Of a DNA stretch of 64,000 bases, positions 44,844 to 52,675 are shown piece after piece (the stretch's first letter is position 1; every line of letters starts with the position of its first letter). The notes beneath the pieces were generated by a model. It was not told the DNA's origin. It searched no databases and saw nothing but the letters and a program-made list of their open reading frames with translations. The DNA comes from Micromonospora sp. WMMD882 (GTDB lineage Bacteria; Actinomycetota; Actinomycetes; Mycobacteriales; Micromonosporaceae), in NCBI RefSeq assembly GCF_027497255.1, contig NZ_CP114903.1, forward strand, positions 4,712,001 to 4,776,000, read 5' to 3'. Position numbers and translations under genes: made by a program.

Positions 44844-45117
44844 CGAGAAGCATCAATGCGCAAAGTGATTCGTTTAGCCCAGTCCGACCGCGTCCGACCC
44901 AAACCGAACACGTTATTGCTGGTACGGCAATAGCCCGTTGAAAATCAATCAGATTACCACTTGCAAATAGAGTCGGAAGTCCGGTGCAGTCCAGCCTGCC
45001 CACCCCCAGTGCCCCGACGTCCGAGCACCCACGCATGCGGCCGACCGGGCCAGATCAGGGTCCGGTGCGAGGGGCGCGCTTCGCCGAGCAGGGAGTCGCT
45101 GGTGACGCACCGGTAGT
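44844..45117. other. Lower-GC flank of the tRNA remnant, possible attachment arms
   Basis: This 274-base stretch is markedly less GC-rich around 44850-44980 than its neighbours. It contains a tandem CAGTCCGACCG / CGTCCGACCCA repeat and a short inverted repeat around TTGCTGGTACGGCAA, which would suit integrase arm sites. No gene is supported. Confidence 0.45.
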
Positions 45118-45124
45118 TGTCAAG

Positions 45125-46144
45125 TCAAATTGAGACGGTTTGGTCCTGTTGGGTGGGCTGGTTGATCCAGGCACGGTCGGGTAGTTGCGGTGGGCGTGGC
45201 CGGTGGTTGAACCGGTCTGGGTGGGTGGCGTGGGCCGCGTCGAGGGTGTTCTGGCGGTGCTCGCGGATCTGCTCGGCGGTGCCGTAGTGCACCGACGCCG
45301 GGGTGTGCCAGCCGATCCCGGAATGCCGGTGCTCGTGGTTATAGGCGGTAAAAAAGCCGTCGCAGAAGGCTCTCGCGTCAGCGAGGGATCCGAACCGGGC
45401 CGGGAAATCCGGCACGTACTTCATAGTCTTGAACTGGGCCTCGGAGTACGGGTTGTCGTTCGAGGTCCGGGGTCGGGAGTGCGAGCGGAGGACACCGAGG
45501 TCGACGAGCATCTCCGACACCGGTTTCGACACCATGGCGCCGCCGCGGTCGGCGTGGATGGTGTGCGGCTCGATCCCGTTACGGTCGATCGCGTCGGCCA
45601 GGAAGTCACGGGCGACGACCGCGTCCTCGGCGGCCGCGACGAGCCACCCGGTGACGTACCGGGAGTAGATGTCGATCATGACGTAACACCGGTACCAGAC
45701 GCCTTTGACGGGTCCTTTCAACGCGGTGATGTCCCAGGACCACACCTGACCCGGCCCGGTCGCGACCAGCTCCGGCCGCACCCGGGGCGGATGGGTCGCC
45801 AGCCGGCGTCGTTCCCGGCTCTGCCCGGCCGCGCGGGCGATGCGGTACATCGTGGACATCGAGCAGTGGTAGCGGCCCGCGTCGAGTTCCCTGGCCCAGA
45901 CCTGCGGGATCGCCAGGTCGGCATAAGCAGGCGAGTTCAACACCGCCAGGACCCGCTCCCGCTCGGCGGTGCTGAGCGCCTGCGGCGGCGGGGTCCGCGG
46001 CAGCCACGGCCCGTGCCGCGGCCCGACCACCGGCTTCGCCCGCCGGTAGTAGGTCGCCCGCGATGTCCCGGTCAACGCGCACGCCCGCTGCACGGAGATG
46101 TCCGCGTCGCGTAACTGCCCGAACACGGCGGTCAGGATCTCCTC
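45125..46144 (-). CDS. IS3-family transposase OrfB (DDE integrase)
   Basis: The catalytic half: helix-turn-helix start (CALTGTSRATYYRRAKP), HTH_21-like region, and the integrase core with first Asp in WSWDITALKGP, second in IHADRGGAMVS and Glu in NDNPYSEAQFKTMKY. It has no convincing start of its own and is probably made by -1 frameshifting from OrfA near 46140. The same frame is open upstream to 46384, antiphase to OrfA. Confidence 0.88.
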   Translation of the reverse strand, partial: EEILTAVFGQLRDADISVQRACALTGTSRATYYRRAKPVVGPRHGPWLPRTPPPQALSTAERERVLAVLNSPAYADLAIPQVWARELDAGRYHCSMSTMYRIARAAGQSRERRRLATHPPRVRPELVATGPGQVWSWDITALKGPVKGVWYRCYVMIDIYSRYVTGWLVAAAEDAVVARDFLADAIDRNGIEPHTIHADRGGAMVSKPVSEMLVDLGVLRSHSRPRTSNDNPYSEAQFKTMKYVPDFPARFGSLADARAFCDGFFTAYNHEHRHSGIGWHTPASVHYGTAEQIREHRQNTLDAAHATHPDRFNHRPRPPQLPDRAWINQPTQQDQTVSI

Positions 46145-46572
46145 GGCGGGTTGTCGTTGTCCGCGCTCTCGGAGAGTTCCTCCAAGAGCGCGTGCGCTTT
46201 TCCCATGATGTCCAACGCAATGCGGGTCTTCTTCAGATCCGCCTGCAGCTTCTCGTTCTGCCGGCGCAGCTTCTCCAGCTCGATCTGTTCTGCGGACTTC
46301 TTCACCCGCGACCCGGCCGACGCAGCGCCGGAATCCGGAGTCCCTGCCTGGCCGAGGTGCCCGGCATCCCGAGCCCGTGTCCACTCGATGATGTGCGACG
46401 AGTACAAGCCTTCCCGGCGCAGGATCGCACCCTTCTCTCCGTTCGCGGCGTTCTCGTACTCGGCGACCATCGCGAGCTTGTACTCCGGGCTGAAGACCCG
46501 CCGCGACGGCTTCGGCGCCGGGTCCCCGCCGCCGGACGCCGGCTGCTTGCCAGATGAAGTGGACACGTACAC
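46132..46572 (-). CDS. IS3-family transposase OrfA
   Basis: A 146-residue DNA-binding subunit: RVFSPEYKLAMVAEYENAAN and GAILRREGLYSSHIIEWTRA form the helix-turn-helix, followed by a leucine-zipper coiled coil (AEQIELEKLRRQNEKLQADL). GTG 46572 or the in-frame GTG 46566 may start it. Ends out of frame with OrfB by one base. Confidence 0.88.
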   Translation of the reverse strand: MYVSTSSGKQPASGGGDPAPKPSRRVFSPEYKLAMVAEYENAANGEKGAILRREGLYSSHIIEWTRARDAGHLGQAGTPDSGAASAGSRVKKSAEQIELEKLRRQNEKLQADLKKTRIALDIMGKAHALLEELSESADNDNPPRRS

Positions 46573-46613
46573 AAGGATCTCCGATCCCCGCCCTCAGCAG
46601 GTCAGCACCCCAC

Positions 46614-47372
46614 TCACACGGGGTGTCTCACGCCATCCTGACCGAGAGGGGCGAGGAGGACGCCGTTGGTCGCGTCGATGGTGAGGATGTCGTGCCTTGG
46701 CACGCCGGAGTGGTCGGTGTACGGGACGATGACGTTCACGCCGGGGCGGTGGACGCGGTCGGTGACGCCGGTCTGTGCGAGGAGGCCGGGCTGCTGCGCG
46801 AGGAGCCGCAGGATCGCGGCCCGGGCCGGGCGGGTGGGCGCGTGGCGTTCGTAGAGTATCGCGATTCCGCCGACGATGTGCTGGGGACCGGTGTCGCCGG
46901 GACCGGCCGCGGCGAGCAGGTGGGCGCGCAGGGCGGCGGGTCGTCTCGGTGGTGGTTGGTCGAACCGGTCCCCTGCCCGGCCGGTCCAGCTGTTGTCTCC
47001 GCTGTCGGGGGTGCAGCTGTCGGCGTCTATGTGCACGCTGACCTGCCGTCCGTCGGCGGCGTCGTCGGTGCGCCAGAGCTGGTTGACGCGGACCTTTTCG
47101 GGCCATCCGGTGGGGCGGGGTGGCCCGATGATGTCGCGGTACCAGGTGCGTTGTTCGACGTACTGGTAGTCGCCGCGGGTGGTGTCGGCGGGTGCGTCGG
47201 TGAGGGTGTCGGCCAGGCGGGTCAGCACCGGTCCGGCTGGGACCGGTGGTGTGCTGGTCGGGGGCGTTGTCGGAGACGGCGGGTCGGGGCTCACGCCGGC
47301 GGAGAGTCCGGTACAGGCGGTGAGGAGGAGTGACGCGGTGAGCAGCATCGCGCCGGTGCGGGTTCGGGTCAC
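46614..47372 (-). CDS. Exported lipoprotein of unknown function
   Basis: A 252-residue lipoprotein: signal peptide with lipobox LLLTAC (Cys about 20), a Pro/Thr-rich linker, then a globular domain with DYQYVEQRTWYRDI, WRTDDAADGRQVSV and repeated Ala/Leu helices (RPARAAILRLLAQQPGLLAQ). It is a paralogue of the upstream neighbour: both share a Trp/Thr-rich strand, an 'LxxHLxAxxPxGxGPQ' segment and the final strand pattern. It starts at GTG 47372 overlapping the neighbour's TGA. The IS lies about 30 bases beyond its stop. Confidence 0.6.
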   Translation of the reverse strand: MTRTRTGAMLLTASLLLTACTGLSAGVSPDPPSPTTPPTSTPPVPAGPVLTRLADTLTDAPADTTRGDYQYVEQRTWYRDIIGPPRPTGWPEKVRVNQLWRTDDAADGRQVSVHIDADSCTPDSGDNSWTGRAGDRFDQPPPRRPAALRAHLLAAAGPGDTGPQHIVGGIAILYERHAPTRPARAAILRLLAQQPGLLAQTGVTDRVHRPGVNVIVPYTDHSGVPRHDILTIDATNGVLLAPLGQDGVRHPV

Positions 47373-48277
47373 CGCGTGGCCTGCGCCGTGTCGATCGTGG
47401 GTTCTGCGGAGCGGTCGATGACGAGGGTGTAGGAGCGCAGGCGTGGTGCGTTCTTGTCCATGCCGGGCGGCGGGCCGAGGTCGGTGCTCTCGTGGGCGAG
47501 GACCCAGCCGGCCCGGTCGATGATCAGGGTGTCGCGGGCCCGCTGGTGGGCGACGGCGACGGCGATACCGGGCCGACCGGCCCGGTCCGCGGTCGTGCCG
47601 TGGCAGACGACGGCGTCGGCGGTGGCGAGTAGGCGGAGCAGGGCGATCCGGGTGGCCGGTGCCGGGTGTTGGGTGAGATGCACGTCCGCGACCGCGCGGA
47701 TGATCCACTGCGGTCCCATCCCGGGCGGCTGGACCGCAGCGAGGTGGGTGGTGAGGGTGTGGGGGTCGGTGGGGGTCGGCTCGGGTAGCGGTGCGGGGAT
47801 TCCTCCGGCGGGGTGGTCGGTGACGGTGTGGCCGGCGGAGCCGGGTGTGGTGCTGACGGTGCGACCAGACCCGTCGGCGGCGCGCCACTGCCAGGTCTCG
47901 GTGGTGACGATCGTGCGGCTGCTGGTCCCCGACGGGATCAGGGTGTCCTGCGCGGCCCAGGCCCGAGTGTGTGTGCGGGCGTACGTGGCGGGGCGCGCCA
48001 GGGTGGCGTTGGCCGAGCGGCTCGCGTCGGCCGCCGTGGTGAGCATGTCGGCCAGTTCCGCGAGGCACGGTGCGGTGACGCCGGCTGCGGGCGGTACCTT
48101 GCCGGGGCCTGCGGGGATCACCGCCGGTTCGGCGCCCGGGCGGTGGCCTCCGGGGAGGTACGGGTGCGCGATGGCTGCCGTCAGGGCGATGGTGACGGCG
48201 GCCAGGGCGACCCCCAGTAGGGGACGCCGCGGTTTGCCCGTGCGCCTGTGCGGGGTCTGCGCGTCGAGTGGGGTCAT
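47369..48277 (-). CDS. Membrane-anchored exported protein, paralogue of the downstream lipoprotein
   Basis: A 302-residue protein with a cytoplasmic basic start (HRRTGKPRRP), one N-terminal transmembrane helix (LLGVALAAVTIALTAAIA) and an extracellular domain (about 60-300) containing LAELADMLTTAADASRSANA, TYARTHTRAWAAQD and HTLTTHLAAVQPPGMGPQWI. It resembles actinobacterial CU044_5270-type proteins, which I name only tentatively. ATG 48277 overlaps the stop of the HAD gene, so the broken HAD frame would reduce coupled translation. Confidence 0.6.
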   Translation of the reverse strand: MTPLDAQTPHRRTGKPRRPLLGVALAAVTIALTAAIAHPYLPGGHRPGAEPAVIPAGPGKVPPAAGVTAPCLAELADMLTTAADASRSANATLARPATYARTHTRAWAAQDTLIPSGTSSRTIVTTETWQWRAADGSGRTVSTTPGSAGHTVTDHPAGGIPAPLPEPTPTDPHTLTTHLAAVQPPGMGPQWIIRAVADVHLTQHPAPATRIALLRLLATADAVVCHGTTADRAGRPGIAVAVAHQRARDTLIIDRAGWVLAHESTDLGPPPGMDKNAPRLRSYTLVIDRSAEPTIDTAQATR

Positions 48278-49194
48278 GGTTGTTGCCTCGTCGTCGGTTG
48301 TTCGGATGTGACGGGGAAGCGATCGACCCGTGCCGCGGGGCGGGCCGGGTCGGCTGGCTGCGGCTGTGTTGCGGCGTCGCTGGAGAGAAGCCGCAGGAGG
48401 TCGCGGATGGCGTGGGTGACGGTGGGATACGAGGGCACGGATGGTGGCCGCGGCCGTGTGGCCGCCGGAGGGCGGGCGATCCAGATCGGGACCATGCCGG
48501 CGGCGAGGGCGCCTTCGACGTCGGCGTGCCAGCTGTCGCCGATGTGGAGACAGCGTGCGGGGTCGACGTTCAGCGCTCGGCTTCACGCGTGAAAGGGGCC
48601 GGGGTCGGGCTTCGCGAGTCCGCGGTCCGGACCGCAGATGGTGGCCGTGACGAACTCGGTGAGGGCCGCCTTGTCCAGCTTGCGCTGGATCGAGGCACGT
48701 GGCCCGTTGCTGCAGACCGCTACCGGCGCGAGGTCGGTCAGCTCTCGCAGGAGACCGCGTAGTTCCGGGTCCGGGGTGATCATGGCGAGTTGGGCGGCGA
48801 CGCATGTGCGCACCAGCCGGTCCAGGCCCCTGGTGTCCAGCGAGACGCTCACGCTCCGTAGAGCCGTCCGCCAGACGCGTCGACGAAGGTCATGCAGGCC
48901 ACGGGCGCCCGCTGCGGCAGGGTACCGCCAGTGGGCGGCGAATGCCGCGTGGTAGGCGGTGATCAGCGCGCCGGGGTCGACGCGGGAGGTGAGGGTGGCC
49001 GCGAGCTGGGCTCCCGCCCGCACCCCGTGAGCCAGGCTGCCGCTGGTGTCGATGAGTGTGTCGTCGATGTCGAAGCTGATGGCCGCGAGTGCTCGGGCCG
49101 GTGGCGTGCCGAGTCGCGTGTGCAGGTACCTCGCCAGGACCGGCAACGTGTCGGCGGGCTGGTCGCTGACGAGGGCGCGGGAGGTGGTCAGCAC
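48274..49194 (-). pseudogene. HAD-family hydrolase interrupted by one in-frame TGA
   Basis: From GTG 49194 the frame reads a HAD phosphatase: nucleophile motif SFDIDDTLIDTSG, cap domain, motif II VCSNGP, motif III KPDPGPFHA, then a TGA at 48585-48583. Translation continues in the same frame with SRALNVDPARCLHIGDSWHA (motif IV GDS) and AAGMVPIWIARP to a stop at 48274. Length without the stop would be about 305 residues, normal for the family. Explanations: nonsense mutation (for example CGA to TGA), sequencing error, or readthrough. The start overlaps the acyl-CoA dehydrogenase end. Confidence 0.8.
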
Positions 49195-50450
49195 GCGCTG
49201 AAACCCGTCGCGGTCGTGCCTGCCCGCAGCGTGGGCTTCACCTCGCCTCGTTGTCGCCTCCGCAGGGAGACGGAGGAGTGGAACCGGGTCGACCAGGGTT
49301 GTCTCGCGGCGCCGAGGGCGTGTTCGGCCAGTCGGAGGAGTTGGATGTCCGAGGTGCCGGCGGGGGCGACGATGTGCAGGGCGTCGCGGAAGTAACGCTC
49401 GATGGGCGACCGGGCGGGATGCAGGCCGTGTGCGGCGTGGATCTCCATCGCGGTGCGGGCGGAGTCGATCGTCTGTTCGGCGTTGACGAGTTTGGCGTTG
49501 ACGAGTTCGGCGTCGCAGGGTAGTCCGCGGTCGAGCAGGTGTGCGGCGTGGTAGGCGGCCAGGCGGGCGACCATCAGCCGGGACTGCATGGCGCCGATGC
49601 GCTGCTTCACCGTGGGCAGGTCGGCCAGCGGTTTCCCGTAGCGGTGTTGGCTGGTCGTGTAGGTGACGGTGGTGTCGAGGACGGCTTGGTGGATGCCGAG
49701 GGCGACGGCGGCGAGGTTGGGTCTGCCGTACAGGACGCTGGAGGAGTAGGCCACATCGAGGCCGTCGCCTTCGACGCCGAGCCGGTTCGCCGCCGGAATC
49801 CGGCAGTTGTCGAAGACGATCTCGCCGAAGCTGAAGCCGTGCAGGCCCATGCTCGGCTCGTGCGGGGTGAGGCGCACACCGGGCCGGTCCGCTTCGACGA
49901 GGAAGGCGGACAGTCCAAGGGTGCCGGGGCCGGTGCGGGCCACGACGCCGTGCAGGTCGCCGATGTGGCTGTTGCCGACGAAGGTCTTCGTGCCGGTGAT
50001 GAGGTAGTCGTCGCCGTCGCGGACGGCGGTGGTGGTGATGCCGAGGACGTGGCTGCCGGATCCGGGTTCGGTGACGGCGATGGTCGGCAGGCAGTCACCG
50101 GCGGCGATGGCGGGTAGCCAGGTCTGTTTCTGCGTGTCGCTGCCGAAGTGGATGATCTTCGCGGTGCCGAGCTGGGACGCTTGGAGCATGGCGCCCATGG
50201 CGGCGCAGACGCGGGACAGTTCCTCGATGATGATCGTTTTGGCGAGGTGGCCGAGTCCGAGTCCGCCATGGGTGGGGTCGATCGTGACGCCGAGCCATCC
50301 TTGGCGGGCGATGTGCCGGGACAGGTCGCGCGCCACGCTCCGGCCCGCCTCCAGCTCTGCGACGCGGGGTCGGATCTCGGCCTCGGCGAACGCCCGGACC
50401 GTGTCCCGCAGGCGTGTGTGGTGGGGGGTGAGGTGGTAGCCGTCGACCAT
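49188..50450 (-). CDS. Acyl-CoA dehydrogenase family protein
   Basis: A 420-residue flavoenzyme with the three-domain acyl-CoA dehydrogenase layout: N-terminal helices (RDTVRAFAEAEIRPRVAELE), FAD-binding middle (AVTEPGSGSHVLGITTTAVR, LITGTKTFVGNSHIGD) and C-terminal helices (RSPIERYFRDALHIVAPAGT, then SDIQLLRLAEHAL). It oxidises an acyl thioester; substrate unknown, possibly on a carrier protein. The final 30 basic residues are atypical. ATG 50450 follows GAGGAGA. Operon partners are unrelated-looking, so the pathway is unclear. Confidence 0.9.
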   Translation of the reverse strand: MVDGYHLTPHHTRLRDTVRAFAEAEIRPRVAELEAGRSVARDLSRHIARQGWLGVTIDPTHGGLGLGHLAKTIIIEELSRVCAAMGAMLQASQLGTAKIIHFGSDTQKQTWLPAIAAGDCLPTIAVTEPGSGSHVLGITTTAVRDGDDYLITGTKTFVGNSHIGDLHGVVARTGPGTLGLSAFLVEADRPGVRLTPHEPSMGLHGFSFGEIVFDNCRIPAANRLGVEGDGLDVAYSSSVLYGRPNLAAVALGIHQAVLDTTVTYTTSQHRYGKPLADLPTVKQRIGAMQSRLMVARLAAYHAAHLLDRGLPCDAELVNAKLVNAEQTIDSARTAMEIHAAHGLHPARSPIERYFRDALHIVAPAGTSDIQLLRLAEHALGAARQPWSTRFHSSVSLRRRQRGEVKPTLRAGTTATGFSAC

Positions 50451-50658
50451 CTGCCGCTCTCCTCGTGGGTCGTCCCCGGGTGTGTTCCGATGGCTGCGGG
50501 TCACGCCATCGGTTGCAACCGTGGTGGGGGGTGGTGTCACCGGCAGCGCCTGGAACGCCGGGTCGCCGACTCGGGCGGCGGGGGCGACGTGGGCGTGTCC
50601 CGCGCTGGTCGCAGTGGGATCGGTGGCGCCGTCGGCGGTCGCCGGACGTACCCGGTTG

Positions 50659-51219
50659 TCACCGGGGGTGGTGTTCCCGCTGTTCGATGAGCGCCGACAG
50701 CTCGGCGGCCAGGGTCTTGATGGTGGTGAGCCCTTTCTGGCCCCAGGCGCGGGGCTCGGGGCCGACCACGCAGATCGTCCCGAGGGCGGTGCCGGTGTGG
50801 TCGATCAGCGGGGCGCCCAGGTAGGTGCGGATGCCGAGCTGGTCGACGACGGGGTTGCCGGCGAATCGCGGCCAGGCGCAGACATCCTCGAGGACCAGGG
50901 CGCGGCGTCGGGCGACGACGTGTGGGCAGAAGCCCTGGTCTCGTGACATGCGGCGGCCGGGTTCGAGTGGGGTGACCGGCGGGGACACCCCCGGCTGGGT
51001 GGTTCGGGCGGTGTAGAGGCCGGCGAAGAACTGGCCGTGCTCGTCGAGGAAGTTCACCATCGCCCAGGGCATGTCGGTGGTCTGGGCCAGCTTGCGGGCG
51101 AAGTCGTCGAACTCCGGCTCCGCTCGTCCGAGTCGCAGGGCCCGCAGGCGGTGTAGCCGCTGCGGTGCCTGTACGTCGGGTGGGGTGAGGAGTCGGGGTT
51201 CGTAGCTGTCATTGATCAT
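50659..51219 (-). CDS. GAF-domain protein of the conservon
   Basis: A 186-residue protein almost wholly a GAF domain (about 35-180): DDFARKLAQTTDMPWAMVNF, DQGFCPHVVARRRALVLEDV, YLGAPLIDHTGTALGTICVV. It lies in a 4-base overlap after the conservon GTPase, so it is the effector or sensor of this system in place of the cytochrome P450 found in other conservons. The ligand is unknown. Confidence 0.88.
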   Translation of the reverse strand: MINDSYEPRLLTPPDVQAPQRLHRLRALRLGRAEPEFDDFARKLAQTTDMPWAMVNFLDEHGQFFAGLYTARTTQPGVSPPVTPLEPGRRMSRDQGFCPHVVARRRALVLEDVCAWPRFAGNPVVDQLGIRTYLGAPLIDHTGTALGTICVVGPEPRAWGQKGLTTIKTLAAELSALIEQREHHPR

Positions 51220-51833
51220 GCCGGGTTACCTGCCTCTGTCGGGTCGGCGCTGGCGAGTACGGAAGGCGGCGCGGTGAGCAGGTACTGCACGAGCGTCACC
51301 AGGACGGCGGTCGCGGATCGTTGGTGGCGGGCGTCGCACGTCACGACCGGCACCTCCGGCCGCAGGCTCAGGGCGGCGCGTACCTCTGCGGGGTCGTATC
51401 GGTAGGCGCCGTCGAACTCGTTGACGGCGACCAGGAACCGCATGCGGCGGGACTCGAAGAAGTCCACGGCGGCGAAGCAGTCCGGCAGGCGGCGGGTGTC
51501 GACCAGCACCACCGCGCCGAGCGCGCCGTGACACAGCTCGTCCCACAGGAACCAGAACCGGTCCTGCCCCGGTGTGCCGAACAGGTACAGGACATTGCCG
51601 GCGTCGATGGTGATGCGGCCGAAGTCCAGGGCCACGGTGGTGGTCGTCTTGGCCTCCACCCCGGCGAGGTCGTCGGCGCCGACGCTGGCCGCGGTGAGGA
51701 TTTCCTCGGTGCGCAGCGGCGGGATCTCGCTCGTCGCGGTGACGAAGGTGGTCTTCCCGACTCCGAACCCGCCGGCGATCAGCACCTTGAGCGCGTTCGG
51801 CGTGCGGTCAGAGTCGTCGTTGTAGGCCGGCAA
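51216..51833 (-). CDS. Conservon Ras-like GTPase (CvnD type)
   Basis: A 205-residue GTPase: Walker A GGFGVGKTTFV, switch region TTTTVALDFGRI, FGTPGQDRFW, and VNEFDGAYR in place of NKxD. This is the fourth component of actinomycete conservons, thought to work like eukaryotic G proteins with the roadblock (CvnB) and kinase-like (CvnA) partners. Overlaps the DUF742 gene by 26 bases. Confidence 0.92.
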   Translation of the reverse strand: MPAYNDDSDRTPNALKVLIAGGFGVGKTTFVTATSEIPPLRTEEILTAASVGADDLAGVEAKTTTTVALDFGRITIDAGNVLYLFGTPGQDRFWFLWDELCHGALGAVVLVDTRRLPDCFAAVDFFESRRMRFLVAVNEFDGAYRYDPAEVRAALSLRPEVPVVTCDARHQRSATAVLVTLVQYLLTAPPSVLASADPTEAGNPA

Positions 51834-52185
51834 GGAGCCGCTCCAGGATCGTCCGGTCGTGGGGGTCGACGACCGGGCTGGGTGGGCGGGTGCGTACCGC
51901 GCCGACCGCCACCAGGTCCGACAGCACCACCTTCGTGACCGCGGCCGGCAACCTCATCCGGGCGGCGATCTCGGCGACCGTGGTCGCCTCGCCGCACAGA
52001 CCCAGCGCCACGCCGTGGTCCGGCTCCAACCGCCCGCGCGGCCGGACGCCGGTGGCGACGACCCACGACAGCAGGTCCATGGCCGTGGTGGGCCGGGTCC
52101 GGCCGGCGCTGACCGTGTAGGGGCGTACCAGCCGCCCGGCCGCCTCGTCGACCCACGTCTCCTGATGCGCGCCGCCGGAGCTCAT
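51808..52185 (-). CDS. DUF742 protein (CvnC type)
   Basis: A 125-residue protein with the DUF742 core: RLVRPYTVSAGRTRPTTAMD, then a winged-helix-like segment (EATTVAEIAARMRLPAAVTK VVLSDLV region) and RTILERLLAGLQRRL. Third conservon component; overlaps the roadblock gene by four bases. Confidence 0.92.
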   Translation of the reverse strand: MSSGGAHQETWVDEAAGRLVRPYTVSAGRTRPTTAMDLLSWVVATGVRPRGRLEPDHGVALGLCGEATTVAEIAARMRLPAAVTKVVLSDLVAVGAVRTRPPSPVVDPHDRTILERLLAGLQRRL

Positions 52186-52604
52186 CGGACGGCAGGGGAT
52201 ATGACGCCGGCGCTGCGGGCGGGGGTCGCCAGATACGGTCGGACGCTCTTGACCATCTGCGACATCTCGTAGCCGAGGACGCCGACGTCCGTCTGACGGC
52301 CCGCCAGCACCGCCAGCACCGCGCCCTCACCGGCGGCGGTGACGAACAGCAGCGTGTCGTCGAGTTCGGCCACCACCTGCCGCACGCCGGAGCCTCCGTC
52401 GAACATCTGCCCGGCGCTGCGGGTCAGGGAGAACAGCCCGGAGGCGATCGCCGCCAGGTGGTCCGCGCCGTCGCCGGCCAGGCCGTGGGCGGCCCGCGGC
52501 AGCCCGTCGGAGGACAACAGCAGCGCGCTGTGGGTGTGTGGCACCCGTTCCAGCAGGGCGGCCAGCAGCCAGGCCAGCTCCTGGCCGGGCGTCGTGGTGT
52601 TCAC
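52182..52604 (-). CDS. Roadblock/LC7-domain protein (CvnB type)
   Basis: A 140-residue roadblock protein (LAWLLAALLERVPHTHSALL, GLPRAAHGLAGDGADHLAAI, GAVLAVLAGRQTDVGVLGYE). It likely acts as a GTPase-regulating partner for the CvnD protein. GTG 52604 follows AAGGAG at seven bases. Confidence 0.93.
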   Translation of the reverse strand: MNTTTPGQELAWLLAALLERVPHTHSALLLSSDGLPRAAHGLAGDGADHLAAIASGLFSLTRSAGQMFDGGSGVRQVVAELDDTLLFVTAAGEGAVLAVLAGRQTDVGVLGYEMSQMVKSVRPYLATPARSAGVISPAVR

Positions 52605-52675
52605 GGGATGGCTCCTTGTCGCGTCACAGTGGTCACGGGGTGGGAGGCGCTGCGGACGGGATGCCGTTTCCGGCG

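Larger units (their letters stand above)
45118..46580 (-). mobile_element. IS3-family insertion sequence
   Basis: Two overlapping transposase frames (OrfA 46132-46572, OrfB ending 45125) in the usual IS3 arrangement. The left end TGTCAAGTCAAATTGAGAC overlaps the OrfB stop; the right end lies near 46575-46583, but I could not find convincing long inverted repeats by eye, so both limits are approximate. Both frames look intact, so it may be active. Confidence 0.8.
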
